Of a DNA stretch of 64,000 bases, positions 51,101 through 61,257 are shown one piece after another (position 1 is the first letter of the stretch; every line of letters starts with the position of its first letter). Location of the stretch: contig NW_005200690.1 in NCBI RefSeq assembly GCF_000372725.1, forward strand, positions 990,795-1,054,794, given 5' to 3'. The notes below the pieces were generated by a model. That model did no database searches. It was not told where the DNA came from and saw only the letters and a program-made list of their open reading frames with translations. Position numbers and translations under genes: made by a program. This stretch comes from Emiliania huxleyi CCMP1516 (taxonomy: Eukaryota; Haptophyta; Isochrysidales; Noelaerhabdaceae).

Positions 51101-54100
51101 GATGTGAAGCAGGTAGACTCCAAGGGCCAGGACGATGTCTCGCACACCTTCAGTGGCCTCATCGCCGGCTTCACCTACTATGTCGACGTCAAGGCTAAAG
51201 TTGACAGCGAATGGACAGGATGGTCAACGCCAAAGAAATTGACGACGGCCGCAGATGTCGCCGACGCGCCGCCGGAGCCCGTCTCCAACCAGCAAACGCC
51301 GACGAGCCTGAGATTTCGGATCAGTAACCCAGCCCTCGACCACAACTCGCGGATCTCGAAGTTCATTCTGCGCGTGACGAACACCGGTGACAACACTGAG
51401 CAGGACTTTGAGTACCCAGGCTGTGGCTGCGATGCGCGCGGCTCCAACACGGGCATCGAAATCATCTACAGCGGCTACTCCTCGTGGTCCAAGGACGTCA
51501 CAGTGCCCAATCTCGCTAAGGCGGCGACTTTTGATGTCGTCCTCATAGCTGTCAACGGTATTGGTCAGTCGGCTCCGAGCCCTAAACTCAGTGGAGTGGC
51601 GACGTGCGGCTATGAGCCGGAGAAGATGGACGCGCCCACGCTGAGCGCCAGCACGAGTAGCTCCTTAACGATTGGGTGGGACATTCCCAGTGTTGAGGAC
51701 AGCAACGGCGGCACGATCAGCACCTTCGAGCTAGAAGAGGAGTGGAAGATGAGCGACAGTGGGAGCTACGGAAACCCGCAGAAATACCAAATCGCTGCTG
51801 CTGACACTCAGAAGGTCCTGGAGAACAAGACGCCAGGGTACAGCTACCGATACAGGGTGAAGGCATACAATGGCGAAAAGCGATCGGAGACCGACACCTG
51901 CTCGACAAACTCGCAAGACGGCTGGGGCGAATGGTCGGATTGGCGGGAGGACATCACCACGCTCTCCACCTCGCCCAACAAACCGGACGCCTTGAACTAC
52001 GTGCCGAACAAGAAAGGTAGCAAGCAGATGGCGGTGACTTGGACAGCGCCATACGACAACGGCGCAGACATCATCCGCTTCACGATTTACTCGAACGCGG
52101 CCGCGTGCGGCCAGACGGTCATCGACATGACGTCGACTCCCACGATCACGCAGTGCGGCACACCCCTCTCGCCGCCGACACTATTCAGCATCGACGAAGA
52201 TGGAGTCAATGAGATGACATTCTACGACCTCGTGCCAGACACCGACTACACCTTCGAGGTGAGCGCGAGCAATGCGAGGGGCGAGTCTTCGCGCTCGCAG
52301 GCGGCGACGTTCCGGACCGACTTTTACGAAGCTGAGCAGATCAAGCGGGGCGATTTCACCGACCCGCCCACGCGCAGCGACTCGACGATCCAAGTCGAAT
52401 GGACGCAACCCGTCGACAACGGCCTCACGATCCGGAAGTACGAGCTCAAGTTTCGCTTCAAGGACAACTGCGATGGACAATGCACCAATAGCGATGGCGT
52501 CCCATACGCCAATCAGGCAGCTGTGCAGCCAGGAGGGAATGGCCTCACCATTGGCGCTACGATCTGTGGCGACGGCATAGATCGCACCGGTTGCGACCAG
52601 GGTGTGTACGACCTTCCCGCCTGCAATGTCCCGTGCACGGACTTGCGGTTAACGCACGACAACCTGCTGTCCGCTACACGGTACGAGTATGCGGTGCGGG
52701 CATTCAACGCGTATGACAAGGGTGTCCGCCTGCCGGACTTTGGGCGTCTGGACGGGTCGCCTATCGACGGGTGGTCGGAGTGGTCGGACTTTATCGAGTT
52801 CGTCACCACCTCGGACGTACCACTTGTGCCGCCACAGCCGGCGAAGCCGACGCTCGTGAGTGCCTCCTCGGACTCGGCGTGGTTGCGCTGGCCCGTGCCG
52901 TCGAGCGCGGATCTCGGCCAGGCGCCGACCGTCAACCGCTACGTCGTCGAGTGGATCAGCAAGGCAATGTCTGACGCGGGCGAGTCGAGATCGAGCATTA
53001 TCGTCTTCGAGGGCTTCTCGGCCGGTGAGGACTACGACTTCTACACGTCCAACTACATGCTGATCACACTGCTCCCTGCGACAACGTACTTGGTGAGCAT
53101 CGTCGCGGGAAACTCGGAAGGGACTGGAGTCGCCTCCGAGACGCTCTCGTTCGACACTCTCGCGTCGACCCCGGGCAAGCCGATGGCTCCTACAGTCGAT
53201 CTCTCTCAACAGTTGCCAGCCCTCTCTGTCAAGCTCGACGAGACCCCGCGGGCAAACGGTGAGGTCCTCACGTTCTACCAGTGGCAGGGCAAGCGAGGAG
53301 GTGACTTCGTCGATGAACCCGGATCTTGCACTGCGATCAACACCGTGCTGGGATGCCAGATCCCGGGCGACCAGTTCGACTTCATCATCCCAGGCTTGGA
53401 CATGGACTCGCTTGAATCTTCTTCTGATTCCTTCCGATTCCGCGTCCGCGCGTACAATAGCATCGGCGCCAGCGAGTGGTCCGAGGTGGCAACGGTGACT
53501 CCCGCGGACCTCCGGCCAGCAGCGCCGGTTCTGAACACAGTCACGTTAGTCAGCGGTTCGATCGACATCACCTGGACAGCGGGCACTGGCGTCGGCGCGC
53601 CCGCGAGCAACTACAGGCTGGAGATCAACGAGGGAGACTGCACGGGTGTTGACGGCTGCAAGACACGGCTAGTAGTGGTGAGCGCGCAGACCTTTTCCCA
53701 TAGCGAGGGGACTCTTCCAGGCACTGCCTACACCGTCCAGGTCTTTGCAACCAACGCTGCCGGCACATCCGACCCGTCCGACGAGCAGACCCTCACCACA
53801 CCTGCCGCGCCTCCCTCCCCTCCGCCGCCCTCGCCGCCGCCATGGTCGCCAGGCCACCACGACCCGCCCTCCTTGCCGCCCTCGCCAAGTCCGCCGCCCT
53901 CGCCGCCGCCGCCGTTGCCGCCGCCTCCTTCGCCGCCGCCACCGCCCTCACCGCCGCCACCATCGCCTCCGCCGCCCTCGCTGTCGCCCTCGCCGCCGCC
54001 ACCCTCGTCGCCACCACCCTCGTCGCCACCGCCACCGTTGCCGCCGCCACCGTCGCCTCCGCCGCCATCACCGCCGCCACCCGTGCCACCGCCGCCATCG

Positions 54101-57100
54101 CCGCCGCCACCCGTGCCACCGCCGCCATCGCCGCCGCCGCCCCTGCCGCCGCCGCCCTCGCCGCCGCCTCCGTCCGCCTCGCCCTCGCCACCGCCGCCCT
54201 CGGCGCCGCCTTTCTGGCCCAACGTGTCCCCCCACCCGCCTTCCTCTCCGCCACCCAACCCGCCTCCGCCCTCACCGCCGCCGCCCGTGCCGCCGCCGCC
54301 CTCGCCGCCGCCGCCCTTGCCGCCGCCCCCTTCGCCGCCGCCGCCCGTGCCGCCGCCCCCTTCGCCGCCGCCGCCCTTGCCGCCGCCCCCTTCGCCGCCG
54401 CCGCCCGTGCCGCCACCGCCCTCGCCGCCGCCAACATCGCCACCGGCGGTTGTCTCGGATCCTCCGGCCAACCTCAGGGAGGGCGACGGGGTCGCCGATG
54501 GCAGCCCCCTGGCGTCGTCTCAGATTCACGTCAAGTGGAACCGACCGGGAAACGACGGCGGTAAGCCCATCGAGCAGTACTGCCTCACGGTCGACGACGT
54601 CACCAACAGTGGCAATCGTCGGGAGGTGCTCGCCTACAAGTGCTTGGGCGAGTATTACCTCGGTAGCGGCCCCAGGATGGACTACTACTTTACGACGGAT
54701 GGCATCTACCCCGGTCAGACGTTCGAGTTCAGCGTCGTCGCCAAGAATGAAATAGGCGACAGCCAACCCGCGACCGTGGAACTGGCGACGGCGAGCTCGG
54801 TGCCGGACCGCCTCGACACGCCGGCTCTGCTGCGCACGGAGCCGGCGGGCAAGCTCCTCCCGTCCAACATTACCATCGGCATCCGCGAACTCTCCCCAGA
54901 ACGTAGCGGCGGCGGCGACATCACTCGGTACGAAATCTACGAGAGAGGCACGCTGGTGGATTCAATCGAGGCGGGAGAGGTGGCTGGGAGGCTCACCAAC
55001 GGCTACATCGAGTACTCACCGCCGGCGTACAACGTCTACGAGCAGTACCGCTTCAAGGCGAGGGCCGTCTCGACCGAAGGGAATGGCACCTTCTCGTACG
55101 AGCTCGTGATCAATGCCGCCGCGTCGAATGCGCCAATTCCGGTGAACGTGAAACTGCCGGGGATTGGGCCGCGCTACATGGACGTGGAGTGGGAGCTGGA
55201 GACGGGTCAAGATGGCGAATGGGACCGAGTTCTGATCACGCTCACATGCAACGGGGAGGACTGTGAGGACAGCGACATCGAGACAGACGTGCGGAACCCG
55301 CGCGACCCCACGATCTGCAAGGAAGACGGCGGGGCATGGACATGCTCATACAGGGCCTCTGGCTTACGGCCAAGCACAGAGTATGCCGTCACCGTCCAGT
55401 CGGGCAAGGGCGGTGCGTACAGCCAGTCGTCTCCGATCACTGACGAGTCGCGCGCGACAACCCTCTCCGGGGCGCCTCAGCCGCCGGTCATCAGCGCGGC
55501 GCAGCCGACGCGGACTTCGGTCAAGCTGGGGTGGACGGTGCCGCGCGACAACGGAGCGGGCATCGCTGGCTACGTCGCTCGGTATGAGGCAGCGGGCGGA
55601 GGCGAGGGTGCGGTGCTGCTCGACGACGATGGGACCGCTCACACTTCAGGTCCCGTGAACGCGTCTCTGAGTGACGACGCGCTCTGCGAGCTGGTGCCGA
55701 CCGCGGCCGCGTCGTCCGTCGAGTCGACCCTCGAGTCCGAGCTGGTCGGCCTGCAGCCGGGCACAACCTACGCCCTCTCCCTCGTCGCGTGCAACTCTTA
55801 CGGCGCGTCCACCGAAGCGACGGAATCTGCGCACACGGAGAACGTGCCCGATAAGCCCGACCCGCCGTCGCTTGGCAGCGGCAAAACCAGCACCTCTCTC
55901 AACATTCAGTGGGAGCTGCCGTCGGGTGACTGCCGCGGCGATCCGGACGGCTGCGTCGACGACCATGACCTGCCCGTCACCGGTTCGGAGCTCGAGTTCG
56001 AAGGCGTTGCCGCGAACTACTCGGCCGTGACCACCACCACCAGCAGGGACAATCTGCAGCCCTTCACGGAGTACAAGGTGCGCGTGCGCTTCTTCAACAG
56101 CCTCGGCGCCTCCAACTGGTCGGACGTCGACTACCTGATTACCGCCCCCGACGTGCCCAGCAAGCCCGACCTGGACCAGAACAGCTGTGGGGAGCCGGTC
56201 GAGGGAACAACTCACCTGACCTTGGTCAAGGGCACCCTCGTGCCTAACGCGAACGCGATCACCGAGATCGAGGTCGAGACGAAGCAGACCGCCGAAGGCG
56301 AATCGACGGCCAAGGTGGACGCCTTCTCGGGAACGGACCTCGACGAGACAAGCCTCACGCTAACTCGCCAAGGCACTGGCTTCATCGACTACCGAGACTA
56401 CAGCGTGAGCATGCGCGCCCGCAATCAGCTGGGGTGGTCGGAATGGTCCAGTGCAATCACGTGCAGCCGCTCTCCCGAGACGGACGCCGAGCCGCCCCAG
56501 AACCTGGAGGCGGTGCCGCTCGGCCCGGCCGTCGAGGTCCGTTGGGAGATGCCATCCGCTAGCACCTGGGAAGACTTCATCGTCCGCCTCGAGCCGATCC
56601 CCGAGAGCTCAGGGGGGCGGCGGCTGCTTCAGGGCTGCACCGTCGAGGCGCCGCAGCCCATCGAAGTTGACACTGGCAGCATCAGCTGCTCGGAGGTGCA
56701 GGGCGGCCGCAGGCTCTGCGAGTTCAACGTGACTGGCGGCACGCCAAACACAAACTACACCGTCAGCGTCCTGTCGAGGACCAGCCAGGGGACGTCCAAG
56801 ACCCCGGCGCAGCTGCCAGTCGTGAGGACGCCGCCGGGGCCGCCGCAAGAGCCGCAATGCCTCTCGCTCGCCGACATCGCCGATACTTCCTTCCGCCTCG
56901 GCTGGCTGAGGCCGCGCGACCACGGCATCGCGATCGCGGGCTTCCTCGTGACGTACGCAGGCTCCGGGGCGGCGGCGACGGTCGGCGTCGGCTCAGGCGG
57001 CGAGTCTGTGCCAGGGGCAGACAGCTGCTCGGCTGTGGCAGGTGCGCCAGCGTCAAGCGCCGGGCCTGAGGGCGGCGAGGTCGTCACCGAGCTGAGCGGT

Positions 57101-58429
57101 CTACAGCCGGGCACGAGCTACGCCATCAGCATCACAACTTGCAACGCGGACGGCGATCCGTCCCCAGATAGCGCCGTGCTGAACGCCAGCGAGGTGCACA
57201 CGTACGCCATCCCCGACAAGCCGGCGGCGCCTAGGATCGACACGGGGGAGGAGGTGACCCCCTTCAGCTTCACGGTGCGGTGGGAGGCGCCCTCGTCTGC
57301 TTGCCGCGGCGATGTGCGCGGCTGCGTCGACGACCACGGCCTCGAGCTCACCGATCCGGAGCTCGAGGTCGACGGGCAGGTGGTGGACGACGTCGGAGAC
57401 GAGTCGTACCGTGCCACCGACCTCAAGCCGGCGACGTCGTACGAAATGAGGGTCCGCTACTCCAACAGCCTCGGCGCCTCGGACTGGTCGGACGTCGCCT
57501 TCCTGTGGACCAACCCCACCGTCCCTGACCAGCCCGATCTGCCTGCCTGCTCCGAGTCGCTCAGCTCCCCGAACATGCTCGCCGTCGTGCCTGGCGAGGT
57601 CACCTCCAACGGCAAGGACATCGACGAGTGGGAGTTTGAGACGCGGCCGACGGCCGAACGACTCCTCGACTATGCATCAACCAACATCAGCGCTGCTGAC
57701 TTAACGAATCCGTGCGGCGGCCTGCTGTTCGACAGCCTTCCCTCCGAGCTCGCGACGCCGCCCCCCGCCTGCGACGGCGCCGCCCTGCTCACCGACGGCG
57801 TCGCCACGCCCGCGGCGGAGTACGAGGTGCGCGCCCGCGCGATCAACGCGCTCGGCGCGTCGCCGTGGTCCGAAGTGGTGATCTGCTCGACGCTGCCCGA
57901 ACCCGTGGAGCCCTTCCCCCTCATCTACCTCATCGTCGGCCTCGGCGGCGCCGTGCTCTGCCTGGTCTGCGCGATGGTCGCCGTCTGGAAGACGAACCTG
58001 CGCAAGGTGATTGCGCCCAAGCTGCGCCGGAAGAAGCCGAACGACGAGCCGCTCAAGACGTTTGTGACGCAGGAGGCGGTGCCCAACGAGGAGGAGGACC
58101 CTGAGCTGGTGATCAACCCGATCATGCTGGCGCGGCACCACATGGAGGAGGACCACAAAAGGGCCAAAGACAAGAAAGCAGCGAAACGCAAGGGAGGGCA
58201 AGGCAGGACGGGCGGCCTGAAGCGGCTCTGGGGAAATGAGAGCGTAAGCGGAACAGCCGCAGCGAGCACGAGCCAGCCAATGAACGGCAAGGCAATCGTG
58301 GATGGCTGGCTGGCAGCAGAGCGTGCACGAGAGACGGCGGTCAACGGGGTGGTCCAGCCCGAGAAGCCGGCCGGCAAGGACAAGGGCAAGGGCAAGGGCA
58401 AGGCGGGGAGCTCCAAGACCAAGCCCTGA
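48182..58429 (+). CDS. Giant fibronectin-III receptor-like protein with a proline-rich rod
   Basis: One uninterrupted frame of 3,415 codons starts at the ATG at 48182. A signal peptide (VRQLLLPLILCGWLQPSHAC) is followed by at least 20 FN3 domains, recognisable by WSxW, YxxRVRAxNxxG and LxPxTxY patterns (SEWSEVATVTP, YRFRVRAYN). Residues about 618-716 hold a cysteine-rich apple/PAN-like insertion (CLDKCLDQDDCTGMAVW). Residues about 1876-2086 are an SPPPP rod as in algal pherophorins and extensins. A late three-FN3 module is duplicated (about 55480-56480 and 56830-57880, both with CRGD...GCVDDH). One membrane span lies at about residues 3242-3268 (LIYLIVGLGGAVLCLVCAMV), then a basic tail of about 145 residues. 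It is probably a surface adhesion or recognition protein. It lacks any intron while its neighbours have many. Confidence 0.93.
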   Translation: MLAVPRATVRQLLLPLILCGWLQPSHACSATGRFSWRAGVLALAMAAPAAAQLSAPLAPEANTIGDFSSSVNGRTMTVYWRAGAGTAPGGYFWEVKRCTNTDGATNSEKCSSGYNYYSVDDPNSYISATSCSTDCTVAGSGVSTTCCEKTFDVDRGWYIRFRVWAASDSNNKPDPSSNTFYRQEIRLQEKTAPDKISGFVSFSTENDGRHRVFRWHVPRDNGFAIKKYILRRTGGPDGASDKDYEFTCTSQATSADLNYDKTAGTPLSNCGPSTTECYPEGFLCVGEFTGSPAVTWSNTEVRVGIGSDTDQGGNTYLVPWETYTWSVLAQSVQNDDCLTEANNPCDDVAQGIGWSDPLTVSQEKATPDRVTLLDFAAPPSSQTALFLEWTSPASNGDLVTSYRIECSDDEDNYLEPSWDQVPVVKTPSNDGALGCSDKDDECSSAYTVTGLVAGTKYQCEIGARNSIGGWGATAIEPFAATGTMPFTSTGWTYRNNEDVFKMTFSTQSTTPDKPEDVDGVSCEPILDPVTHPGSAEVGSNGSPATDAPSLYFQLSWTSNRPNYADRNVLGVQQFHVKGTQGAAAVAIDQTFDGLASEFDRDMRKVLDQDGSSGKCGTNRYARACASTNDCSSTERFDQLDSLHWSDSKDEQACLDKCLDQDDCTGMAVWSSNRCRTVQSQKTVGCTKAWCTASTAAVSWLTVAEASTGESCYQRRWDRRQYSVLLPGTFDYYTDYKFTVGAVNPAVATAFRESENQVEVTCAAQPFRPAAVDSVSSTRVLDRRIWISWPIAPDEHGAAITQYMYQICSVDSGNDKSCSDGRDGPTWTSAANMLQGSSQARYMCKNVPGGSGTECVGNAIVANEPFEINGLSADDTYAGDDDPLDPSQLYPSSFYLIVVRAKNVHGFGWASAPLVVQTAPSVAVTTLSSDVQTKNSLQVEWDAYAIFLTSSSATSSSATSYDVRLYRPSNWEGSDVKQVDSKGQDDVSHTFSGLIAGFTYYVDVKAKVDSEWTGWSTPKKLTTAADVADAPPEPVSNQQTPTSLRFRISNPALDHNSRISKFILRVTNTGDNTEQDFEYPGCGCDARGSNTGIEIIYSGYSSWSKDVTVPNLAKAATFDVVLIAVNGIGQSAPSPKLSGVATCGYEPEKMDAPTLSASTSSSLTIGWDIPSVEDSNGGTISTFELEEEWKMSDSGSYGNPQKYQIAAADTQKVLENKTPGYSYRYRVKAYNGEKRSETDTCSTNSQDGWGEWSDWREDITTLSTSPNKPDALNYVPNKKGSKQMAVTWTAPYDNGADIIRFTIYSNAAACGQTVIDMTSTPTITQCGTPLSPPTLFSIDEDGVNEMTFYDLVPDTDYTFEVSASNARGESSRSQAATFRTDFYEAEQIKRGDFTDPPTRSDSTIQVEWTQPVDNGLTIRKYELKFRFKDNCDGQCTNSDGVPYANQAAVQPGGNGLTIGATICGDGIDRTGCDQGVYDLPACNVPCTDLRLTHDNLLSATRYEYAVRAFNAYDKGVRLPDFGRLDGSPIDGWSEWSDFIEFVTTSDVPLVPPQPAKPTLVSASSDSAWLRWPVPSSADLGQAPTVNRYVVEWISKAMSDAGESRSSIIVFEGFSAGEDYDFYTSNYMLITLLPATTYLVSIVAGNSEGTGVASETLSFDTLASTPGKPMAPTVDLSQQLPALSVKLDETPRANGEVLTFYQWQGKRGGDFVDEPGSCTAINTVLGCQIPGDQFDFIIPGLDMDSLESSSDSFRFRVRAYNSIGASEWSEVATVTPADLRPAAPVLNTVTLVSGSIDITWTAGTGVGAPASNYRLEINEGDCTGVDGCKTRLVVVSAQTFSHSEGTLPGTAYTVQVFATNAAGTSDPSDEQTLTTPAAPPSPPPPSPPPWSPGHHDPPSLPPSPSPPPSPPPPLPPPPSPPPPPSPPPPSPPPPSLSPSPPPPSSPPPSSPPPPLPPPPSPPPPSPPPPVPPPPSPPPPVPPPPSPPPPLPPPPSPPPPSASPSPPPPSAPPFWPNVSPHPPSSPPPNPPPPSPPPPVPPPPSPPPPLPPPPSPPPPVPPPPSPPPPLPPPPSPPPPVPPPPSPPPTSPPAVVSDPPANLREGDGVADGSPLASSQIHVKWNRPGNDGGKPIEQYCLTVDDVTNSGNRREVLAYKCLGEYYLGSGPRMDYYFTTDGIYPGQTFEFSVVAKNEIGDSQPATVELATASSVPDRLDTPALLRTEPAGKLLPSNITIGIRELSPERSGGGDITRYEIYERGTLVDSIEAGEVAGRLTNGYIEYSPPAYNVYEQYRFKARAVSTEGNGTFSYELVINAAASNAPIPVNVKLPGIGPRYMDVEWELETGQDGEWDRVLITLTCNGEDCEDSDIETDVRNPRDPTICKEDGGAWTCSYRASGLRPSTEYAVTVQSGKGGAYSQSSPITDESRATTLSGAPQPPVISAAQPTRTSVKLGWTVPRDNGAGIAGYVARYEAAGGGEGAVLLDDDGTAHTSGPVNASLSDDALCELVPTAAASSVESTLESELVGLQPGTTYALSLVACNSYGASTEATESAHTENVPDKPDPPSLGSGKTSTSLNIQWELPSGDCRGDPDGCVDDHDLPVTGSELEFEGVAANYSAVTTTTSRDNLQPFTEYKVRVRFFNSLGASNWSDVDYLITAPDVPSKPDLDQNSCGEPVEGTTHLTLVKGTLVPNANAITEIEVETKQTAEGESTAKVDAFSGTDLDETSLTLTRQGTGFIDYRDYSVSMRARNQLGWSEWSSAITCSRSPETDAEPPQNLEAVPLGPAVEVRWEMPSASTWEDFIVRLEPIPESSGGRRLLQGCTVEAPQPIEVDTGSISCSEVQGGRRLCEFNVTGGTPNTNYTVSVLSRTSQGTSKTPAQLPVVRTPPGPPQEPQCLSLADIADTSFRLGWLRPRDHGIAIAGFLVTYAGSGAAATVGVGSGGESVPGADSCSAVAGAPASSAGPEGGEVVTELSGLQPGTSYAISITTCNADGDPSPDSAVLNASEVHTYAIPDKPAAPRIDTGEEVTPFSFTVRWEAPSSACRGDVRGCVDDHGLELTDPELEVDGQVVDDVGDESYRATDLKPATSYEMRVRYSNSLGASDWSDVAFLWTNPTVPDQPDLPACSESLSSPNMLAVVPGEVTSNGKDIDEWEFETRPTAERLLDYASTNISAADLTNPCGGLLFDSLPSELATPPPACDGAALLTDGVATPAAEYEVRARAINALGASPWSEVVICSTLPEPVEPFPLIYLIVGLGGAVLCLVCAMVAVWKTNLRKVIAPKLRRKKPNDEPLKTFVTQEAVPNEEEDPELVINPIMLARHHMEEDHKRAKDKKAAKRKGGQGRTGGLKRLWGNESVSGTAAASTSQPMNGKAIVDGWLAAERARETAVNGVVQPEKPAGKDKGKGKGKAGSSKTKP
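53800..54440 (+). repeat. Proline-rich (SPPPP)n coding repeat
   Basis: ccgccg/ccctcgccg units encode SPPPP and VPPPP blocks of the extended rod in the FN3 protein. Confidence 0.95.
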
Positions 58430-59171
58430 TGCATCGCATCGAGTTGAATAGAGAGGATGAGCACCACACGCGCGCTCTCTCATCGGATACCTTTACTATG
58501 ATGGCATGCTTCGTTTGTTGTGGCCGAGTACAGTGTGTACATGGTGGCATGCTTCTTTCGTTGTGGCGAGCAGTGTACGTAGCTCACCCAGTGTACGTAG
58601 CTCACACAGTGCAGTCTTCTGTTGAGGCGGCCGGGCGGTAGCCCATTCGTTACGCTCGGGTGTTGAGTAGTTCAGTCTAATAAATGGAACCAACTCTCAG
58701 AGTTCACTTCTGGGCTCTAAGGGGAGGGGGGGGGGGTGCAGCGTTATAGCCCTCTCTCTTTTTGGTATATAGAAAAATCTCAGAAGCTACTCTCAGAGTC
58801 AGACACAACAACCTTGCTCCCGAGAGTGGTCCTGAAGGCAGTCTAGGTGCGTCCAGGCAGTCACGAAATCTCTCAGTCTCTAGATTGAGTGGAGTGAGAC
58901 TGAGAGATTTTACTTACCTAAGGACCCGTTTAGAGGAGAACAGACGGCGAGCGGCGCACGCGAGGGCGACCACGTAGGAGAAAACAGACGGGACGAGGGG
59001 AAGGAAAAGCGGCCCGCCAGGACGCGGAGGCAGACGGCAAGATACGTCGCCGGCCCAGCGACAGGAAGCGCAGGAAAACAAAGAGAACCAGACCAGGAGC
59101 ATGGAGACGAGGGAAGGCGCGAGGCGCTCCGCCGACAAGCAGCAGAGGCGGCGGCGAAAGTAACGACGGCC
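58430..59171. other. Intergenic region
   Basis: agtgtacgtagctcacc occurs twice at about 58570-58605. cttacctaaggacccgttt at about 58913-58931 has a near-identical direct partner (cttaccttaggacccgtttt) at about 61045-61064. No gene seen. Confidence 0.6.
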
Positions 59172-60690
59172 ATGCTAACGACGGGCGGCACGGTGGTAGG
59201 GGCGAAGGTAGGCCCCTCTAGCATAGCGGAAGGGGAACTCGGCCTACTGGCGACGAGGAGGCTGGAAAAATTCGAGGTGTGTAGCATCTACACTGGGGAG
59301 ATCTTCCGGACAGGAACGGCGCAGCCACCAGAGGCAGTACCAGCCGAACTGTCACGACACACGGCAGCAGGGGGGACGCAGCTGGATGGAAGTGACGACG
59401 AGAGCGAGGACGACTTTGACAGCGTCGCGGCGAGGCACGAGGGCGACGCACTTCGTACGCTACGAGGAGATACAATTAGGCAAGGCAGCTGCGCAGGTGA
59501 TGGTCCTGTTTGCAGAGAGAGGAGTCAAGGAAGGCCAAGAAATCACATGGTCATATGGGGACTCATACAGGAGCCACCGCAAGGAGATGGGATACAAGGC
59601 GGGGACGAAGGCGGATCCGAACGCAATAACACCCCAGCAAGCCCGGACGGCATTTGCGAGATACTGCAAAAAGATAGACGTGACGAAGGAGGAGCTAGCG
59701 TGGAACTTTGGATGCATATCGGCAAGCCAAAGTAACGAGCAGGAGGCTGTCCTGGTGCGTGAGCTAATCCTGAGCAACAATAAGCGACTGTACCTCGGAG
59801 CACAGAGCGCAGCAGACAGGACGGCGGCGACGGCGGACATGGCAGAGACGAATGTGAGACAAAGGGCGGCGGGGATGGAGGGCGGGAGCGACGGGGATGG
59901 TGACGGTGACGGTGGCGAGGCAGAGGAAGGGGGTCCATTAACACCAGACAGCGAGAGGGGCAGGGAGGAAAGGGGGAGAGAGGAAGCCAACGGCGATGCC
60001 ACCAGCGGCAGGGGACACGATGAACAGGTAGACAACGGCCAAGGCGATGGCGAGGACGAGGAGACACGGGACGATGGCAGGCGAGACGAGGAGGACGGAG
60101 GCGAGGGAAGAGGCAGCGCCACAGTCGACGGAGGCGACAACGATGGAGAGGGGGAGGGAACGACAACGCGCACAGAGGATGAGGATATAAACTGGGACGA
60201 CGCAGCGGAGGGGATAGACGAGGGAATCGAGGGACCGGAGGGCTTTCGCGACAGCGACGATGACGACGAAGGCAGGGGAGGAGACGGAGGGGCGACACGC
60301 AGGAGGAGCGAAATCGCGAAAACGGCCCGAGCAGAGAGGGCGACGGCGGAGCACGAGGGAACAACGGAGACACTACCGATGACGCGAACCGAGGCATGGA
60401 CGACGGAGGGGACGGGGACGGGGAGGGCGACAGCGACGTCGAGGTTGACGCAACGGTATCGAGAGCGCCACCCAAAAGGAGTCGGACAGCCATGGAGGTC
60501 ACCGAATGGAGGGCGAACGGCACGATACGAAAAGGCAGGGCGAGGCGGATGGAGAAAGAAGTGCCGAGGAGGCCATGGTGGAGGGGAGGGACGGGAGGAC
60601 GAAAGAAGGGCGAGGAGGACGAGCGGCCCGCACAGACCGCGAGCAGACAGCGCCTGCTGGCCATTTCGAGACATTCGCAAAGAACGCTAG
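59172..60690 (+). CDS. SET-domain protein, frame broken near 59450
   Basis: The ATG at 59172 starts a SET-like N half: GPSSIAEGELGLLATRRLEK, then EVCSIYTGEIF. After an acidic insert the frame slips by one base near 59440-59465, and the C half continues in the next frame: HFVRYEEIQLGKAAAQVMVL, then GVKEGQEITWSYGDSYRSHR, the usual end of a SET fold (G.EITW.YG..Y). Beyond it come a helical segment (ITPQQARTAFARYCKKIDVT), a very long Asp/Glu/Gly-rich region and a basic tail. SET domains are lysine methyltransferases, but the catalytic NHxxxPN motif is not evident. The gene lies between two short direct repeats and ends just before a (CA)n run, so it may belong to a mobile element. Confidence 0.65.
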
Positions 60691-60782
60691 CTACATGGGA
60701 GGGCTTCGTGAAGGATGGATTGAAAAACATTCGAACAAAGAAGAGGCGACGGGAGGAACCGGCAGAGGATGCAGTGACGTGA

Positions 60783-61257
<475 letters not shown>

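Noticed and set aside
53728-54471. Long glycine- and alanine-rich ORFs opposite the SPPPP region
   Set aside because: Mirror frames of a ccg/ccc repeat; the plus strand is part of a 3,415-codon gene.
59440-59465. Programmed frameshift in the SET gene
   Set aside because: No slippery heptamer or downstream pseudoknot is evident; other genes in the window show similar simple slips.
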